The notes below the pieces were generated by a model. It did not search any database and was not told where the DNA came from. It saw only the letters and a list, made by a program, of their open reading frames with translations. From Candidatus Nanopelagicales bacterium (GTDB taxonomy: Bacteria; Actinomycetota; Actinomycetes; S36-B12), in NCBI GenBank assembly GCA_023264215.1, contig JALQSY010000028.1, positions 1 to 15,225 of the forward strand: a DNA stretch of 15,225 nt, in the 5' to 3' direction. The translations under genes were made by a program, and so were the position numbers. Each line of letters starts with the position of its first letter. Within the stretch, counting starts at the first letter, position 1. This document shows, piece after piece, positions 1 to 6,703 of this stretch.

Positions 1-1
1 G

Positions 2-1801
2 GCAGCACTCGAGACGGCGATCACTCAGGAGGGCGCGCGCATCACCTTCGCCCAGCCGGGCACCATCACTCTCGCGTCGGCCTTGCCGGAGGTGACCGTG
101 CCGCTCGTCGTGGACGGGACTCAGACGCCCGGCTACGTCGAAGGCGGGGCGCCGCGCACGGGCATCGACTTCGCCGGCTCGGCCGGATTCGTCTTGGGTG
201 AGGGTGCCGACGGATCCGAGATCCTCTCGCTGGCGTTGGGCAATGCCAGTGGTGACGGCGTGGTGATCCGGGCAGGCGGAGTGACGATCACGGGCTCCTA
301 CATCGGGCTGTCCACGGATGGTTCCGCTGCACCCAATGGCGGACATGGAGTGCGACTGGCTGCCGGATCCGATGGCTCGATCGTGGGCACCAATCCCCAG
401 ACCACGTCGAGTTGGGTCTCCAACGTCATCTCGGGCAACGGCGGCAGCGGCATCGCCATCGTGGATTCCTCCAGCAATGTCATCGCCGCCAACCGCATCG
501 GCACCGATCCCGCGGGTCAGGTCGCGGTGCCTAACGCCGAGCACGGAATCGTCATCAGCGGCATGTCATCGGCCAACATGATCGGGGGCAAGGCCTCGGT
601 CGACCTCGTCACCGGCGTGGAGAACAACCCGACGGGTGACAAGGGCAAGGCCGAGCCCACCTTCACGCGACCGCCGCTCGGCAACGTCGTCAGCGGCAAT
701 GCTGGTTCAGGTATCGCTGTCCTCGCCGGCGCCGAGGGCAACACTCTCGCCGGCAACTTCGTCGGAACCTCGGCGTCAGGCGAGCAGGACCTCGGCAACG
801 GAGCCCAGGGCATTCTCGTCTCCGAGGCCGACGGCACGCAGATCCTCGGATGCTCGATCACGACCGAGCCCTTCGTCTACTACAACGTCGTCAGCGGCAA
901 CGGGTCGCACGGCATCGAGGTTCGCGACGCCGACGACGTGACTATCCAGGGTAACTTCACCGGCGTTGCCGCGGACAACGCGACATCGCTCGGCAATGAC
1001 GGCAATGGCCTCCTGGTCGCGGGGACATCGGCCAATACTCAAGCCGGTGGGGTCATTCCCCTCGGCAATGTCACATCGGGCAATGCGCGCAATGGCATCG
1101 CCGTCACTGGTTCGGTGACGGGCTTCGTATCCTTCAACAATTTTGCCGGGCTTGTTGCCTTCGGGGGCGCCGCGCCCAATGCGCTGAGCGGCATCTATGT
1201 CAGCGCGACGGGTGGAGACAACCTCATCCGCACGAGCGTCACGAGCGGCAATGTCGGATCCGGGATCACGCTGGCGGGCAGGGCAACTGGCGTGACCATC
1301 GACCCGGTGATCTCCGGTATGACGACGTCGGGAGCGGACGCACTGCCCAACGGGGGCGACGGGCTCACGATCACGGGGAGGGCCCACGGCAACGTCATCG
1401 GAGGCACACGGAAGTCCGTCATGCCCCACACGGCTTTCAGCGGCAACGCTGGCTACGGCATCCGCATCGAGGGCGAGGCTCGCGACAACATCATCTTCGA
1501 CACCTATGTGGGGACCATCGTTTCTGGTCTGAGTGCGTTACCGAACGCCAAGGGCGGGATCCTCGTGACGGGCTCTGCTCGCAACAACGTCATCGGAGGC
1601 AAGCAGTCCATCTCGCGCCGGGCCAATGTCATTGCGGGTAATGCGGGTAACGGTGTCACGCTAGGCGGGAAGACTTCGGGCAACAAGGTCTTCAACAACT
1701 ACATCGGTGTCTCGCGACTGGGCAAGAAGATGCCCAATGAGGGAAAGCCGGTCGTGGATCGAGGGCGCGGCAACGTGGTCAAGAGCAACACCCTGCGCTA
1801 G
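2..1801 (+). CDS. Right-handed parallel beta-helix (NosD/CASH-like) repeat protein, 5' end outside the window
   Basis: The frame is open from the first base, so the real start lies upstream. A TTG at 83 is only an internal Leu: the residues before it (ITFAQPGTITLASALPEVTV) already match the 'TITFApGTITLtsaLP' entry strand of polymorphic beta-helix proteins. 599 codons are visible. The product is rich in Gly, Asn, Ser and Val, and consists of short strands ending in Asn/Gly turns. A motif of the form N-V-[IVT]-S-G-N-x-G-x-G-[IV] recurs seven times, beginning near bases 422, 683, 884, 1067, 1235, 1430 and 1625. The spacing is 56-87 residues, consistent with about three helix turns per unit. 'IGTD/GTS..G' loops alternate with it. 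The protein ends in KSNTLR with no LPXTG signal, membrane anchor or carbohydrate-binding module. Such proteins are usually secreted or surface-bound and bind or cleave polysaccharide. No catalytic triad could be assigned, so enzyme activity is open. It runs convergently into the LtrA gene 14 bases away. Confidence 0.85.
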   Translation, partial: AALETAITQEGARITFAQPGTITLASALPEVTVPLVVDGTQTPGYVEGGAPRTGIDFAGSAGFVLGEGADGSEILSLALGNASGDGVVIRAGGVTITGSYIGLSTDGSAAPNGGHGVRLAAGSDGSIVGTNPQTTSSWVSNVISGNGGSGIAIVDSSSNVIAANRIGTDPAGQVAVPNAEHGIVISGMSSANMIGGKASVDLVTGVENNPTGDKGKAEPTFTRPPLGNVVSGNAGSGIAVLAGAEGNTLAGNFVGTSASGEQDLGNGAQGILVSEADGTQILGCSITTEPFVYYNVVSGNGSHGIEVRDADDVTIQGNFTGVAADNATSLGNDGNGLLVAGTSANTQAGGVIPLGNVTSGNARNGIAVTGSVTGFVSFNNFAGLVAFGGAAPNALSGIYVSATGGDNLIRTSVTSGNVGSGITLAGRATGVTIDPVISGMTTSGADALPNGGDGLTITGRAHGNVIGGTRKSVMPHTAFSGNAGYGIRIEGEARDNIIFDTYVGTIVSGLSALPNAKGGILVTGSARNNVIGGKQSISRRANVIAGNAGNGVTLGGKTSGNKVFNNYIGVSRLGKKMPNEGKPVVDRGRGNVVKSNTLR

Positions 1802-1815
1802 CTCCGCGACGGGGT

Positions 1816-2967
1816 TCACTCCGCTGGGGCGGGAACGTCCCGATTGATCTGGCGCAGCCCGATTGCCCGTGGATCGATGCCGAGTCCGGTGGCGATGGTG
1901 ACGGCGACGATGAGGAGCACGGTCGGGATGGACGGCCCGATGAAGATGAGGGTCGCGAGGAGCGCGAGGCTGACGATCATCATCGGGCGTATCCGGCTGC
2001 CCGCCATGGTGCTGAAGATCGCGGTCGCCGCGAGGAAGGCCAGTGCACCGACCGCAAGGCCTGCCTCGAGCAGGTCGTCCAGCGGTGTCTCGAGGTCGCC
2101 CAGTGCGGTTTTGATCGCCACGGCGACCATCACGATGCCCCAGACCATCGGCAGGTGAGTGAGGGTGTAGGCATGACGGGCGAAGGTCGTGAGCCGCCGG
2201 CCATGCAGTCGCTCCAACGCCTGCTCCCCGGTGTCGAGGACCGCGACGGCGTAGTGCCGCCACAGCAGGACGACCAGCGCTAGGGCGATGAGGACGCTGA
2301 TGATCAGGAGGGCATCGATCGTTGCACCGGTTGCCCCCTCGCCGATGGAGATGATCGACTCGCCGAGCGTGATGAGCATGAAGAGCGCGTAGCGCTCGGC
2401 CAGGTGCGAGGTCGAGATGGGCAGGTTGCGTGTGCCCGCCGCGAAGGGCGCAGCAATGGCCGAGATGATGCCGATGGTGATGAGGATGACCGAGACAGTC
2501 TCGTCCGGCACGTAGCTGGTGATCACGACGATGATCGGAAGGATGATGCCGACGCTCCACAGTCGTTTCACCGCGCGGAAGGTGTCAGGGTCGTAGCTGC
2601 TGATCCACAGCTGTCCTCCCGCGGCGATGACCGCGAGTGCGAGGTAGGAGTAGGCGAAGAGCTTGCCGCCCGCCCAGAATGCCTCGGGGATGGACAGTGC
2701 CATCAGCAGCAGTGGCCCCATGGCCACGGCGAAGATCAGGGGGCGCCACTCCCGACGGTCGGACTCGGGCAGGCCCATGTTGGCCATCGAGGTGAACGAC
2801 ACCCAGACCCACCAGGCGAGTAGGAGCACGACGGTGCCGTGGAGGATCCCGGTGAGAGTGCCGTCATCGGCGATGGTGCGCGTGATCTGGATCAGGGCGA
2901 AGACGAAGACCAGATCGAAGAACAGCTCGAAGTATTCGACCTTGTTCTGGGGCCTGAGGGCGGGCAC
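1816..2967 (-). CDS. Low temperature requirement protein A (LtrA) family membrane protein
   Basis: A 383-residue multi-pass membrane protein with about ten to twelve hydrophobic segments. Two hallmarks of the LtrA family are visible: the N-terminal VEYFELFFDLVFVFA (residues 10-24) and the central HLAERYALFMLITLGESIISIG (about residues 188-209), with its conserved H..ER and LGE. The length is typical of the family. The name comes from a Listeria cold-growth mutant; the biochemical function is unknown. The start is GTG at 2967. An in-frame TAG (2979-2977) just upstream rules out a longer form, and that TAG is part of a TAGCAT hexamer six bases before the start, which suggests a leaderless transcript of its own. 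It lies 50 bases downstream of the exporter gene on the same strand and could also be read through from the gntR promoter. Confidence 0.92.
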   Translation of the reverse strand: MPALRPQNKVEYFELFFDLVFVFALIQITRTIADDGTLTGILHGTVVLLLAWWVWVSFTSMANMGLPESDRREWRPLIFAVAMGPLLLMALSIPEAFWAGGKLFAYSYLALAVIAAGGQLWISSYDPDTFRAVKRLWSVGIILPIIVVITSYVPDETVSVILITIGIISAIAAPFAAGTRNLPISTSHLAERYALFMLITLGESIISIGEGATGATIDALLIISVLIALALVVLLWRHYAVAVLDTGEQALERLHGRRLTTFARHAYTLTHLPMVWGIVMVAVAIKTALGDLETPLDDLLEAGLAVGALAFLAATAIFSTMAGSRIRPMMIVSLALLATLIFIGPSIPTVLLIVAVTIATGLGIDPRAIGLRQINRDVPAPAE

Positions 2968-2973
2968 CTTGTC

Positions 2974-2979
2974 ATGCTA
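2974..2979 (-). promoter_or_regulatory. Putative -10 element (TAGCAT) of a leaderless ltrA transcript
   Basis: On the minus strand TAGCAT is followed by GACAAG and then the GTG start at 2967, so the hexamer occupies -12 to -7 if transcription begins at the start codon. No properly spaced Shine-Dalgarno sequence is present (AAG directly abuts the GTG). No -35 match is obvious. Confidence 0.5.
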
Positions 2980-3017
2980 GGCGGTCGGGCCCCGCGAGGT
3001 CTTCGGCTCCGGACGCC

Positions 3018-3962
3018 CTACTTGTCGGCGGAGGAGCTGTCGCTCACGGGCTGGTCGAAGTCGGCGACGGCGACCTGGGCCGGTCTGCGGATGATCCAGG
3101 TGAAGAGCGCGATGATGGCCACGCCACCGGCGACGACCTCGGCCGCCTGCAGCCAGCCACTGCGCGCGTAGTCGAGCACGGCGACGCCGATCTGCTGGCT
3201 CAGGATGAACACGGCCATGACGAGGACGAAGTAGCCGAAGGCCTTGCGGAGCTTGTCGGGGTGGATCTTGCCCACGATCGCGCTGCCGATGAGCGCCCCC
3301 GCGATGGCGGCTGCCGTCACGATGAAGGTGACCGACCAGTTGATCTCGGTCTCCGGGTTGAGGCTGATGAAGGAGCCCTGGCCGAAGACGAAGATGTAGC
3401 CGGCCAGCCCGGCGAAGGACTTCATCGCGACGACGAGCAGGGATGTGGCCACCGCCTTGGGCATGGCCAGACCTGCGAGGAGGGCCAGGGCGGGCACGAC
3501 GAGGAAGCCGCCACCGGCGCCGACCAGACCTGTCACGAAGCCGACGACGAGGCCGTCGAGCAGGATGCGGAACAGCGGCAGGCCCTTGTGCGCCTTGCCT
3601 GCGACCTGCTTGCGTCCGCGGATCATCGCGACGGCCGTGACACCCATCATGACCGCGAACGCAGCGAGCAGGAGCGCGCTGGGCAGGCGCGCACCGATCT
3701 GCCCGCCGATGAAGGCACCGACCATGCCCGCGGCGCCGAAGAGCAGCCCGATGCGCCAGACGACGCGGCCGGCACGCGCGTGGCTGATGAGGCCGAAGAT
3801 CGACGTGACGCCGACGACGAAGAGGCTGGCAGCGATCGCCTGCTTGGCGTCGAAGCCGACGACGTAGATGAGCAGTGGTGTCGTGAGGATCGATCCGCCA
3901 CCTCCGAGCAGGCCCACGGCCATGCCGATGAAGACGGCGAGGATGGCGGCGACGACGATCAT
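3018..3962 (-). CDS. Sulfite exporter TauE/SafE (TSUP) family permease
   Basis: A 314-residue integral membrane protein with about eight or nine hydrophobic segments in two similar halves. Each half carries the glycine-rich signature of the TSUP family: GLLGGGGS near residues 17-24, followed by PLLIYVVG, and GLVGAGGGF near 145-153, followed by VPAL. The family moves anions such as sulfite, sulfoacetate or other organosulfonates across the inner membrane. The substrate cannot be read from sequence. A longer frame to 4064 exists, but its extra 34 residues are Arg/Pro-rich and come from a shadow of the regulator gene. The ATG at 3962 gives MIVVAAILAVFIG, a proper first membrane helix, and overlaps the TGA of the GntR gene as ATGA, so translation is probably coupled. 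The C-terminal tail (about 25 residues, acidic and Ser-rich, ending SSSADK) is cytoplasmic-looking. Confidence 0.93.
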   Translation of the reverse strand: MIVVAAILAVFIGMAVGLLGGGGSILTTPLLIYVVGFDAKQAIAASLFVVGVTSIFGLISHARAGRVVWRIGLLFGAAGMVGAFIGGQIGARLPSALLLAAFAVMMGVTAVAMIRGRKQVAGKAHKGLPLFRILLDGLVVGFVTGLVGAGGGFLVVPALALLAGLAMPKAVATSLLVVAMKSFAGLAGYIFVFGQGSFISLNPETEINWSVTFIVTAAAIAGALIGSAIVGKIHPDKLRKAFGYFVLVMAVFILSQQIGVAVLDYARSGWLQAAEVVAGGVAIIALFTWIIRRPAQVAVADFDQPVSDSSSADK

Positions 3963-4756
3963 GATCGGGCGATCCCTTCGACAGCGGCGCTGAGTGTGGA
4001 CCCGGACGCGGTCCACTCGGCTTCGAGGCTGAATCGGTCGGCGCGGACGTGCGTCTCGCGCCACTCGGCAGGCCGTCCCTGGGCGGTGGCCCGCCTCTCG
4101 AGCAGCAGCACCGGGTCGTCGGGGGTGAGGCCGAGCAGGCCGGCGATGTGGCGGGGGGCACGCTGCGCCGTGACGCGCTCGGAGCCGCCGTCGATCGTGA
4201 CGCCCATGGACTGCAGTTCGCCGTAGAGCGCAGCGCGCGACAGGTCGCGGTCGAGCAGTCCGCCGGCAAGGCTCAACGGAAGCCAGGACACGTCGTGCGC
4301 GATGGGCTGCTCGTCGGCGAAGCGCAGGCGCTCGATGACGACGAGTTCCGTGGAGTCATCGAGACCGAGTTCGGCGGAGACCGATGCGTTGATGGTGGTG
4401 GCGAGACGCAGGACGTCGCTGCGCGGAGTCGCGCCCTGGGCAGCGACGGAGTCGAACAGGGAGGACAGCGTGCCCAGGCTCTGCCGGTAGACGACGGGCT
4501 CGACGATCGTGGGCTTGCCGCGCTGACTGCGCAAGACACCCTCCCCGCGCAGGACGCGCAGTGCCTCGCGGATGGTGTGGCGACTGACCTCGTACTCCTC
4601 GGTGAGCGTCAGTTCGCCGGGGAAGCCGGCGGCGAACGCACCGGCGTCGATGCGCCGGCGGAGGTCGGCGCAGACCTGGGCCCACAGCGGCAGGGGGTCG
4701 GTGCGGTCGGGACGGCGTGGCCCCGGGGGGGCTGAGGTGGGGGCGCCGGCGGTCAC
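3959..4756 (-). CDS. GntR family transcriptional regulator, HutC subfamily (UTRA domain)
   Basis: A 265-residue DNA-binding regulator. Residues about 23-85 form the GntR winged helix (PLWAQVCADLRRRIDAGAF, then LTEEYEVSRHTIREALRVLRGEGVL with the recognition helix SRHTIREAL). Residues about 105-250 fit a UTRA ligand-binding domain, with the VIERLRFADEQPIAHDVSWLP stretch and the ...LLLERRATAQGRPAEWRETHVRADRF end strand. HutC/UTRA proteins are usually repressors released by a small metabolite. The gene overlaps the TauE/SafE gene by four bases, so the exported compound or its precursor is the likely ligand (inference). The start is GTG at 4756. No Shine-Dalgarno precedes it; a consensus-like promoter with -10 exactly six bases upstream points to leaderless translation. 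An imperfect palindrome in the promoter suggests self-repression. Confidence 0.93.
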   Translation of the reverse strand: MTAGAPTSAPPGPRRPDRTDPLPLWAQVCADLRRRIDAGAFAAGFPGELTLTEEYEVSRHTIREALRVLRGEGVLRSQRGKPTIVEPVVYRQSLGTLSSLFDSVAAQGATPRSDVLRLATTINASVSAELGLDDSTELVVIERLRFADEQPIAHDVSWLPLSLAGGLLDRDLSRAALYGELQSMGVTIDGGSERVTAQRAPRHIAGLLGLTPDDPVLLLERRATAQGRPAEWRETHVRADRFSLEAEWTASGSTLSAAVEGIARS

Positions 4757-4762
4757 GGGGCA

Positions 4763-4791
4763 AATGTACGGACATCCGGACAGCCCGTCAA
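4763..4791 (-). promoter_or_regulatory. Housekeeping-sigma promoter of gntR-tauE: TTGACG, 17-bp spacer, TACATT
   Basis: Reading the minus strand, TTGACG (4791-4786) is five of six bases of the -35 consensus. A spacer of exactly 17 bases leads to TACATT (4768-4763), which fits the TAnnnT pattern. Six bases later comes the GTG start at 4756, so the transcript would begin at the start codon. This is the best-formed promoter in the window. Confidence 0.7.
4764..4775 (-). promoter_or_regulatory. Candidate GntR operator overlapping the gntR -10 region
   Basis: The plus strand reads ATGTACGGACAT: perfect 4-bp arms (ATGT/ACAT) around ACGG. This contains GT-N4-AC and fits the general GntR operator form yGT(N)xACr. 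On the minus strand two near-identical octamers, TGTCCGGA and TGTCCGTA, stand head to tail (4782-4767) and extend the site through the promoter spacer. Binding here would block RNA polymerase and repress gntR-tauE. The assignment to this regulator rests on position and pattern only. Confidence 0.5.
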
Positions 4792-4822
4792 CCGAAGGCG
4801 ACGCTTTTGGCCACCGGGCCGG

Positions 4823-5305
4823 TCAGCCGAGCTCGACCGCGGTCGCCAGCCAGCGGCCGCGGACGACCTCGAGGCGGATGGCGACCGCACGGGCACGGGT
4901 CGAGCCGATCACCACGGCACTGGCCTCGACGATGCCCGGTGCCGGCGAGGTGACGCGGACGGACCGGACGCGGCGGCACTGGGGGGCGCGATCCTTGCCG
5001 GCCGGATGGCGCTGCGCGGCGGCGCCCCGGCGGGCCAGGGTCTCGCGGATGTCCCGGGTCACCCACCGGGTGAGCTGACCGGAGGGTCGCTCGCCGGCCG
5101 CGACCTCGATGATCGCCGGAGCCAGGCGCGCGACCCACGGGGCCGGTGCCGGAAGGCCCGAGCCTGGAGTGGTCAGCGGCTCCGGTGCGGGTGCCACCAG
5201 GCGAAGGTGACGAGCTGGGGGAGGGGTGGCGGGCAGGCCGCTGGGCACCTGCCAGTCCAGGGGGAGCATCTGCTCTGCGGCGGCGGTGCTGGCTGCGACG
5301 GACAT
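4823..5305 (-). CDS. Rv3235 family protein
   Basis: A 160-residue protein without a signal peptide. It has a variable Ala/Pro-rich N-terminus (residues 1-53). Then comes a helical block (WVARLAPAIIEVAAGERPSGQLTRWVTRDIRETLARR, about 57-93), and a C-terminal strand block with RVRSVRVTSPAPGIVEASAVV and RARAVAIRLEVVRGRWLATAVELG. The 'aGeRP..QL.rW', 'vRS.Rv..PApG..Ea' and 'RGRW..ta.E' pattern is that of the actinobacterial Rv3235 family, whose function is unknown. The ATG at 5305 is preceded by GGAGG with a four-base spacer, so this gene is leadered, unlike several neighbours. It is divergent from the gene at 5427. The stop lies 66 bases before the gntR start, with gntR's own promoter in between, so the two are probably separate units. 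Confidence 0.8.
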   Translation of the reverse strand: MSVAASTAAAEQMLPLDWQVPSGLPATPPPARHLRLVAPAPEPLTTPGSGLPAPAPWVARLAPAIIEVAAGERPSGQLTRWVTRDIRETLARRGAAAQRHPAGKDRAPQCRRVRSVRVTSPAPGIVEASAVVIGSTRARAVAIRLEVVRGRWLATAVELG

Positions 5306-5344
5306 GGTGCCTCCGATGTCGTGGGTGATCGTCGTTGATGCCGG

Positions 5345-5354
5345 ATGACGTCAT
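5345..5354. promoter_or_regulatory. Perfect 10-bp palindrome ATGACGTCAT in a divergent control region
   Basis: ATGACGTCAT is its own reverse complement and lies between the divergent genes starting at 5305 (-) and 5427 (+). It could be a regulator binding site. No regulator can be named from sequence alone. Confidence 0.35.
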
Positions 5355-5376
5355 TTGGCGGTCTTTGCTGACTGAT

Positions 5377-5387
5377 GTGCATTGCAC
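5377..5387. promoter_or_regulatory. Inverted repeat GTGCA-T-TGCAC in the same divergent control region
   Basis: Five-base perfect arms around one base, about 30 bases upstream of the proposed -10 of the rightward gene. Its placement fits an operator or activator site for the 5427 gene. It is a different motif from the nearby ATGACGTCAT, and no binding protein can be named. Confidence 0.3.
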
Positions 5388-5414
5388 GTCGCCCGCGGTG
5401 GGGGAGTCAACGCG

Positions 5415-5420
5415 TACGCT
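5415..5420 (+). promoter_or_regulatory. Putative -10 element (TACGCT) of a leaderless transcript
   Basis: TACGCT is followed by CCGACT and the GTG start at 5427, placing the hexamer at -12 to -7 of a transcript that starts at the codon. No Shine-Dalgarno is present before the GTG. No -35 match stands at 16-18 bases. Confidence 0.5.
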
Positions 5421-5426
5421 CCGACT

Positions 5427-5987
5427 GTGGATGAACCGAGCAGCGGCCCTGATCGCTTCGACGCGCTGCTCGCCGGCATCGAGGCGGAGGCCGAAGCGGC
5501 CGATGCGGCCGCTCTGGACGCGGACATCGCCGAGGTGGAGCGCGCGGCCCGAGCGGAATCCCGCCTACTGGATCGCCTTCGCGCTCAGCGTCAGGTCAGC
5601 CTGGAGGTCCTCGGGGGCGGAATGGTCTCGGGCGTCGTGGCGATGGTTGGTCGCGACGTCGTCGTCATCGCTGCGGATGACGGCGACTGGGCGGTGGCGA
5701 CGTGGGGGATCGCGGCCGTGGTCAACCCCGAGCCGGGTGCCGAGATGCCGCGCACGGTGAGCGAACGACTCGGACTGGCGAGCGTCGCACGCTCGTGGGC
5801 CCGCCAGCGTGCCGTCGTGCGGGTCGTGCGCGTGGCCGCAGCCCCGCTGGACGGCACCATCGACGCGGTCGGAGCCGACTATCTCGATCTGGCCGAGCAT
5901 GACCCCGGCGAGCCGCGGCATCCAGATGCCGTGCGGCGCCAGGTGGTGATCCCGCTCGGTGGCGTGAGCGCCATCCGAAGGCGCTGA
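5427..5987 (+). CDS. Actinobacterial protein of unknown function with N-terminal helical and C-terminal strand regions
   Basis: A 186-residue soluble protein. Residues about 8-55 are Ala/Glu/Asp/Arg-rich and predicted helical, possibly coiled-coil (DALLAGIEAEAEAADAAALD, then EVERAARAESRLLDRLRAQ). The rest is strand-rich: VSLEVLGGGMVSGVVAMVGRDVVVIAADDGDWAVATWGIAAVV resembles small barrel folds seen in many actinobacterial hypotheticals, and the end reads RRQVVIPLGGVSAIRRR. A TTG at 5382 would add 15 residues that look non-coding (MHVARGGGVNAYAPT). I prefer the GTG at 5427 because a TACGCT hexamer sits exactly six bases before it. I have the impression that this protein often lies next to Rv3235-like and HTH/SAF genes in actinobacteria, which I could not check. 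No catalytic motif is visible. Confidence 0.75.
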   Translation: MDEPSSGPDRFDALLAGIEAEAEAADAAALDADIAEVERAARAESRLLDRLRAQRQVSLEVLGGGMVSGVVAMVGRDVVVIAADDGDWAVATWGIAAVVNPEPGAEMPRTVSERLGLASVARSWARQRAVVRVVRVAAAPLDGTIDAVGADYLDLAEHDPGEPRHPDAVRRQVVIPLGGVSAIRRR

Positions 5988-5989
5988 TG

Positions 5990-6007
5990 CGGCTGAGCCC
6001 CTAGCCG
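5990..6007. terminator. Short hairpin between convergent genes (weak terminator candidate)
   Basis: CGGCT and AGCCG pair across an eight-base loop in the 13-base gap between the rightward 5427 gene and the leftward antitoxin gene, reaching into the antitoxin stop. The stem is only five base pairs and no T-run follows on either strand, so termination is uncertain. Confidence 0.25.
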
Positions 6008-6330
6008 TCTTCACTGAGCAGCACCAGGTGCTGCTTGCCGAATCGGGCCGTGACTTCGACGCTGCCCCCCAGCGCCTCTACATAAGCCTTGAGCGTCGAT
6101 ATCGCGGACCGATCCATGTCGCCTGCCTCGAGGGCGGAGACGGTCGGCTGCGTGATTTGCATCCGCTCAGCGAGCTCGGTCTGGGTGATCCCGAGTGCCT
6201 CGCGAATCTCGCGCAGACGAAATGCGCGCTGTTCGGTTCGGAGCCGCTTGAGTTCACGAGCGACTGCATCTTCATCGACAGGGCGTCGGGATCGGGTGGT
6301 GTGCCATGTGGTCGTCGCGGGCCTACTCAT
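6001..6330 (-). CDS. higA: HigA-type antitoxin, XRE/Cro-CI helix-turn-helix
   Basis: A 109-residue protein. The HTH (about residues 39-90) is LREIREALGITQTELAERMQITQPTVSALEAGDMDRSAISTLKAYVEALGG, a textbook XRE domain with 'TQTELA' and 'QPTVS.LE'. The tail SVEVTARFGKQHLVLLSEDG is the usual short strand segment of HigA-like antitoxins. The basic N-terminus (SRPATTTWHTTRSRRPVDEDA) precedes the HTH. The frame could run to 6381, but the ATG at 6330 is chosen because GAAGG stands seven bases upstream and because it then overlaps the toxin stop by eight bases, as in other toxin-first pairs. The role is to neutralise the partner toxin and, with it, repress the shared promoter (family knowledge). Confidence 0.88.
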   Translation of the reverse strand: MSRPATTTWHTTRSRRPVDEDAVARELKRLRTEQRAFRLREIREALGITQTELAERMQITQPTVSALEAGDMDRSAISTLKAYVEALGGSVEVTARFGKQHLVLLSEDG

Positions 6331-6691
6331 AGTCCTGCCTTCCCCGATGTTCGAGCCATGTGTCGAGACGGCTGTCGGCAATCGGAACCTGTTCGCGATA
6401 CCACTGCTCCCAGGCCCCGGCCTTGTCCCCTCCTACGAGCAGAATGGCCCGCCGCTTGGGATCGAAGGCAAAGAGAATTCGGATCGCCGAAGACTTGCCC
6501 GAGCTTGGCCGCAACTCCTTGAGGTTGTGATGGCGCGATCCGCTGACGCGATCGACCAAGGGCCTGCCGAGCGACGGGCCCTCTAGGGCCAGGAAGTCGA
6601 TCGCGGCCACGACCCGCACGTAGTTCGCAGACTCCAGCCCGAGTAACCAGGCCTCCACATCGGGCCATAGATGGATCTCCCACGACGCCAA
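6323..6691 (-). CDS. higB: HigB-type toxin, RelE/ParE superfamily (phage-derived Gp49-like)
   Basis: A 122-residue protein of the Gp49-like/HigB toxin family. Recognisable blocks are WEIHLWPDVEAWLLGL, GPSLGRPLVDRVSGSRHHNLKELRP, SAIRILFAFDPKRRAILLVGGDKAG and WEQWYREQVPIAD. The pattern 'GRPLVD.i.gSrhhNlKELRp ... iRiLfaFDp.R.aillvgGdK.g.w..WY...ip.Ad' is nearly complete. Such toxins cleave mRNA at the ribosome. An upstream TTG at 6703 adds four residues, but it overlaps GGAG (6701-6698), which is itself a good Shine-Dalgarno six bases before the TTG at 6691. The second TTG is therefore the better start and gives MASWEIHLWPDVEAW. A weak TTG start would keep toxin output low. The stop overlaps the antitoxin start by eight bases, so the two are co-translated. 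No frameshift is seen and the pair looks intact. Confidence 0.88.
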   Translation of the reverse strand: MASWEIHLWPDVEAWLLGLESANYVRVVAAIDFLALEGPSLGRPLVDRVSGSRHHNLKELRPSSGKSSAIRILFAFDPKRRAILLVGGDKAGAWEQWYREQVPIADSRLDTWLEHRGRQDYE

Positions 6692-6697
6692 TATAGT

Positions 6698-6701
6698 CTC
6701 C
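6698..6701 (-). promoter_or_regulatory. Ribosome binding site that sets the toxin start
   Basis: GGAG on the minus strand lies six bases before the TTG at 6691 and overlaps the alternative TTG at 6703, so it favours the shorter toxin protein. Confidence 0.55.
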
Positions 6702-6703
6702 AA

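Noticed and set aside
83..85. TTG at 83 as the start of the beta-helix gene
   Set aside because: The frame is open to the window edge and the residues before it match the family's usual entry strand, so the gene starts upstream of the window.
2977..4269. A 430-codon minus-strand frame overlapping tauE and gntR in another phase
   Set aside because: The translation is Arg/Pro/Ala-rich low-complexity sequence, while the other phase gives intact TSUP and GntR proteins.
4792..4822. Hairpin GGCC-CGGT-GGCC downstream of the Rv3235-like gene as a terminator
   Set aside because: The stem is four base pairs and it is followed by AAAAG on the coding strand instead of a T-run.
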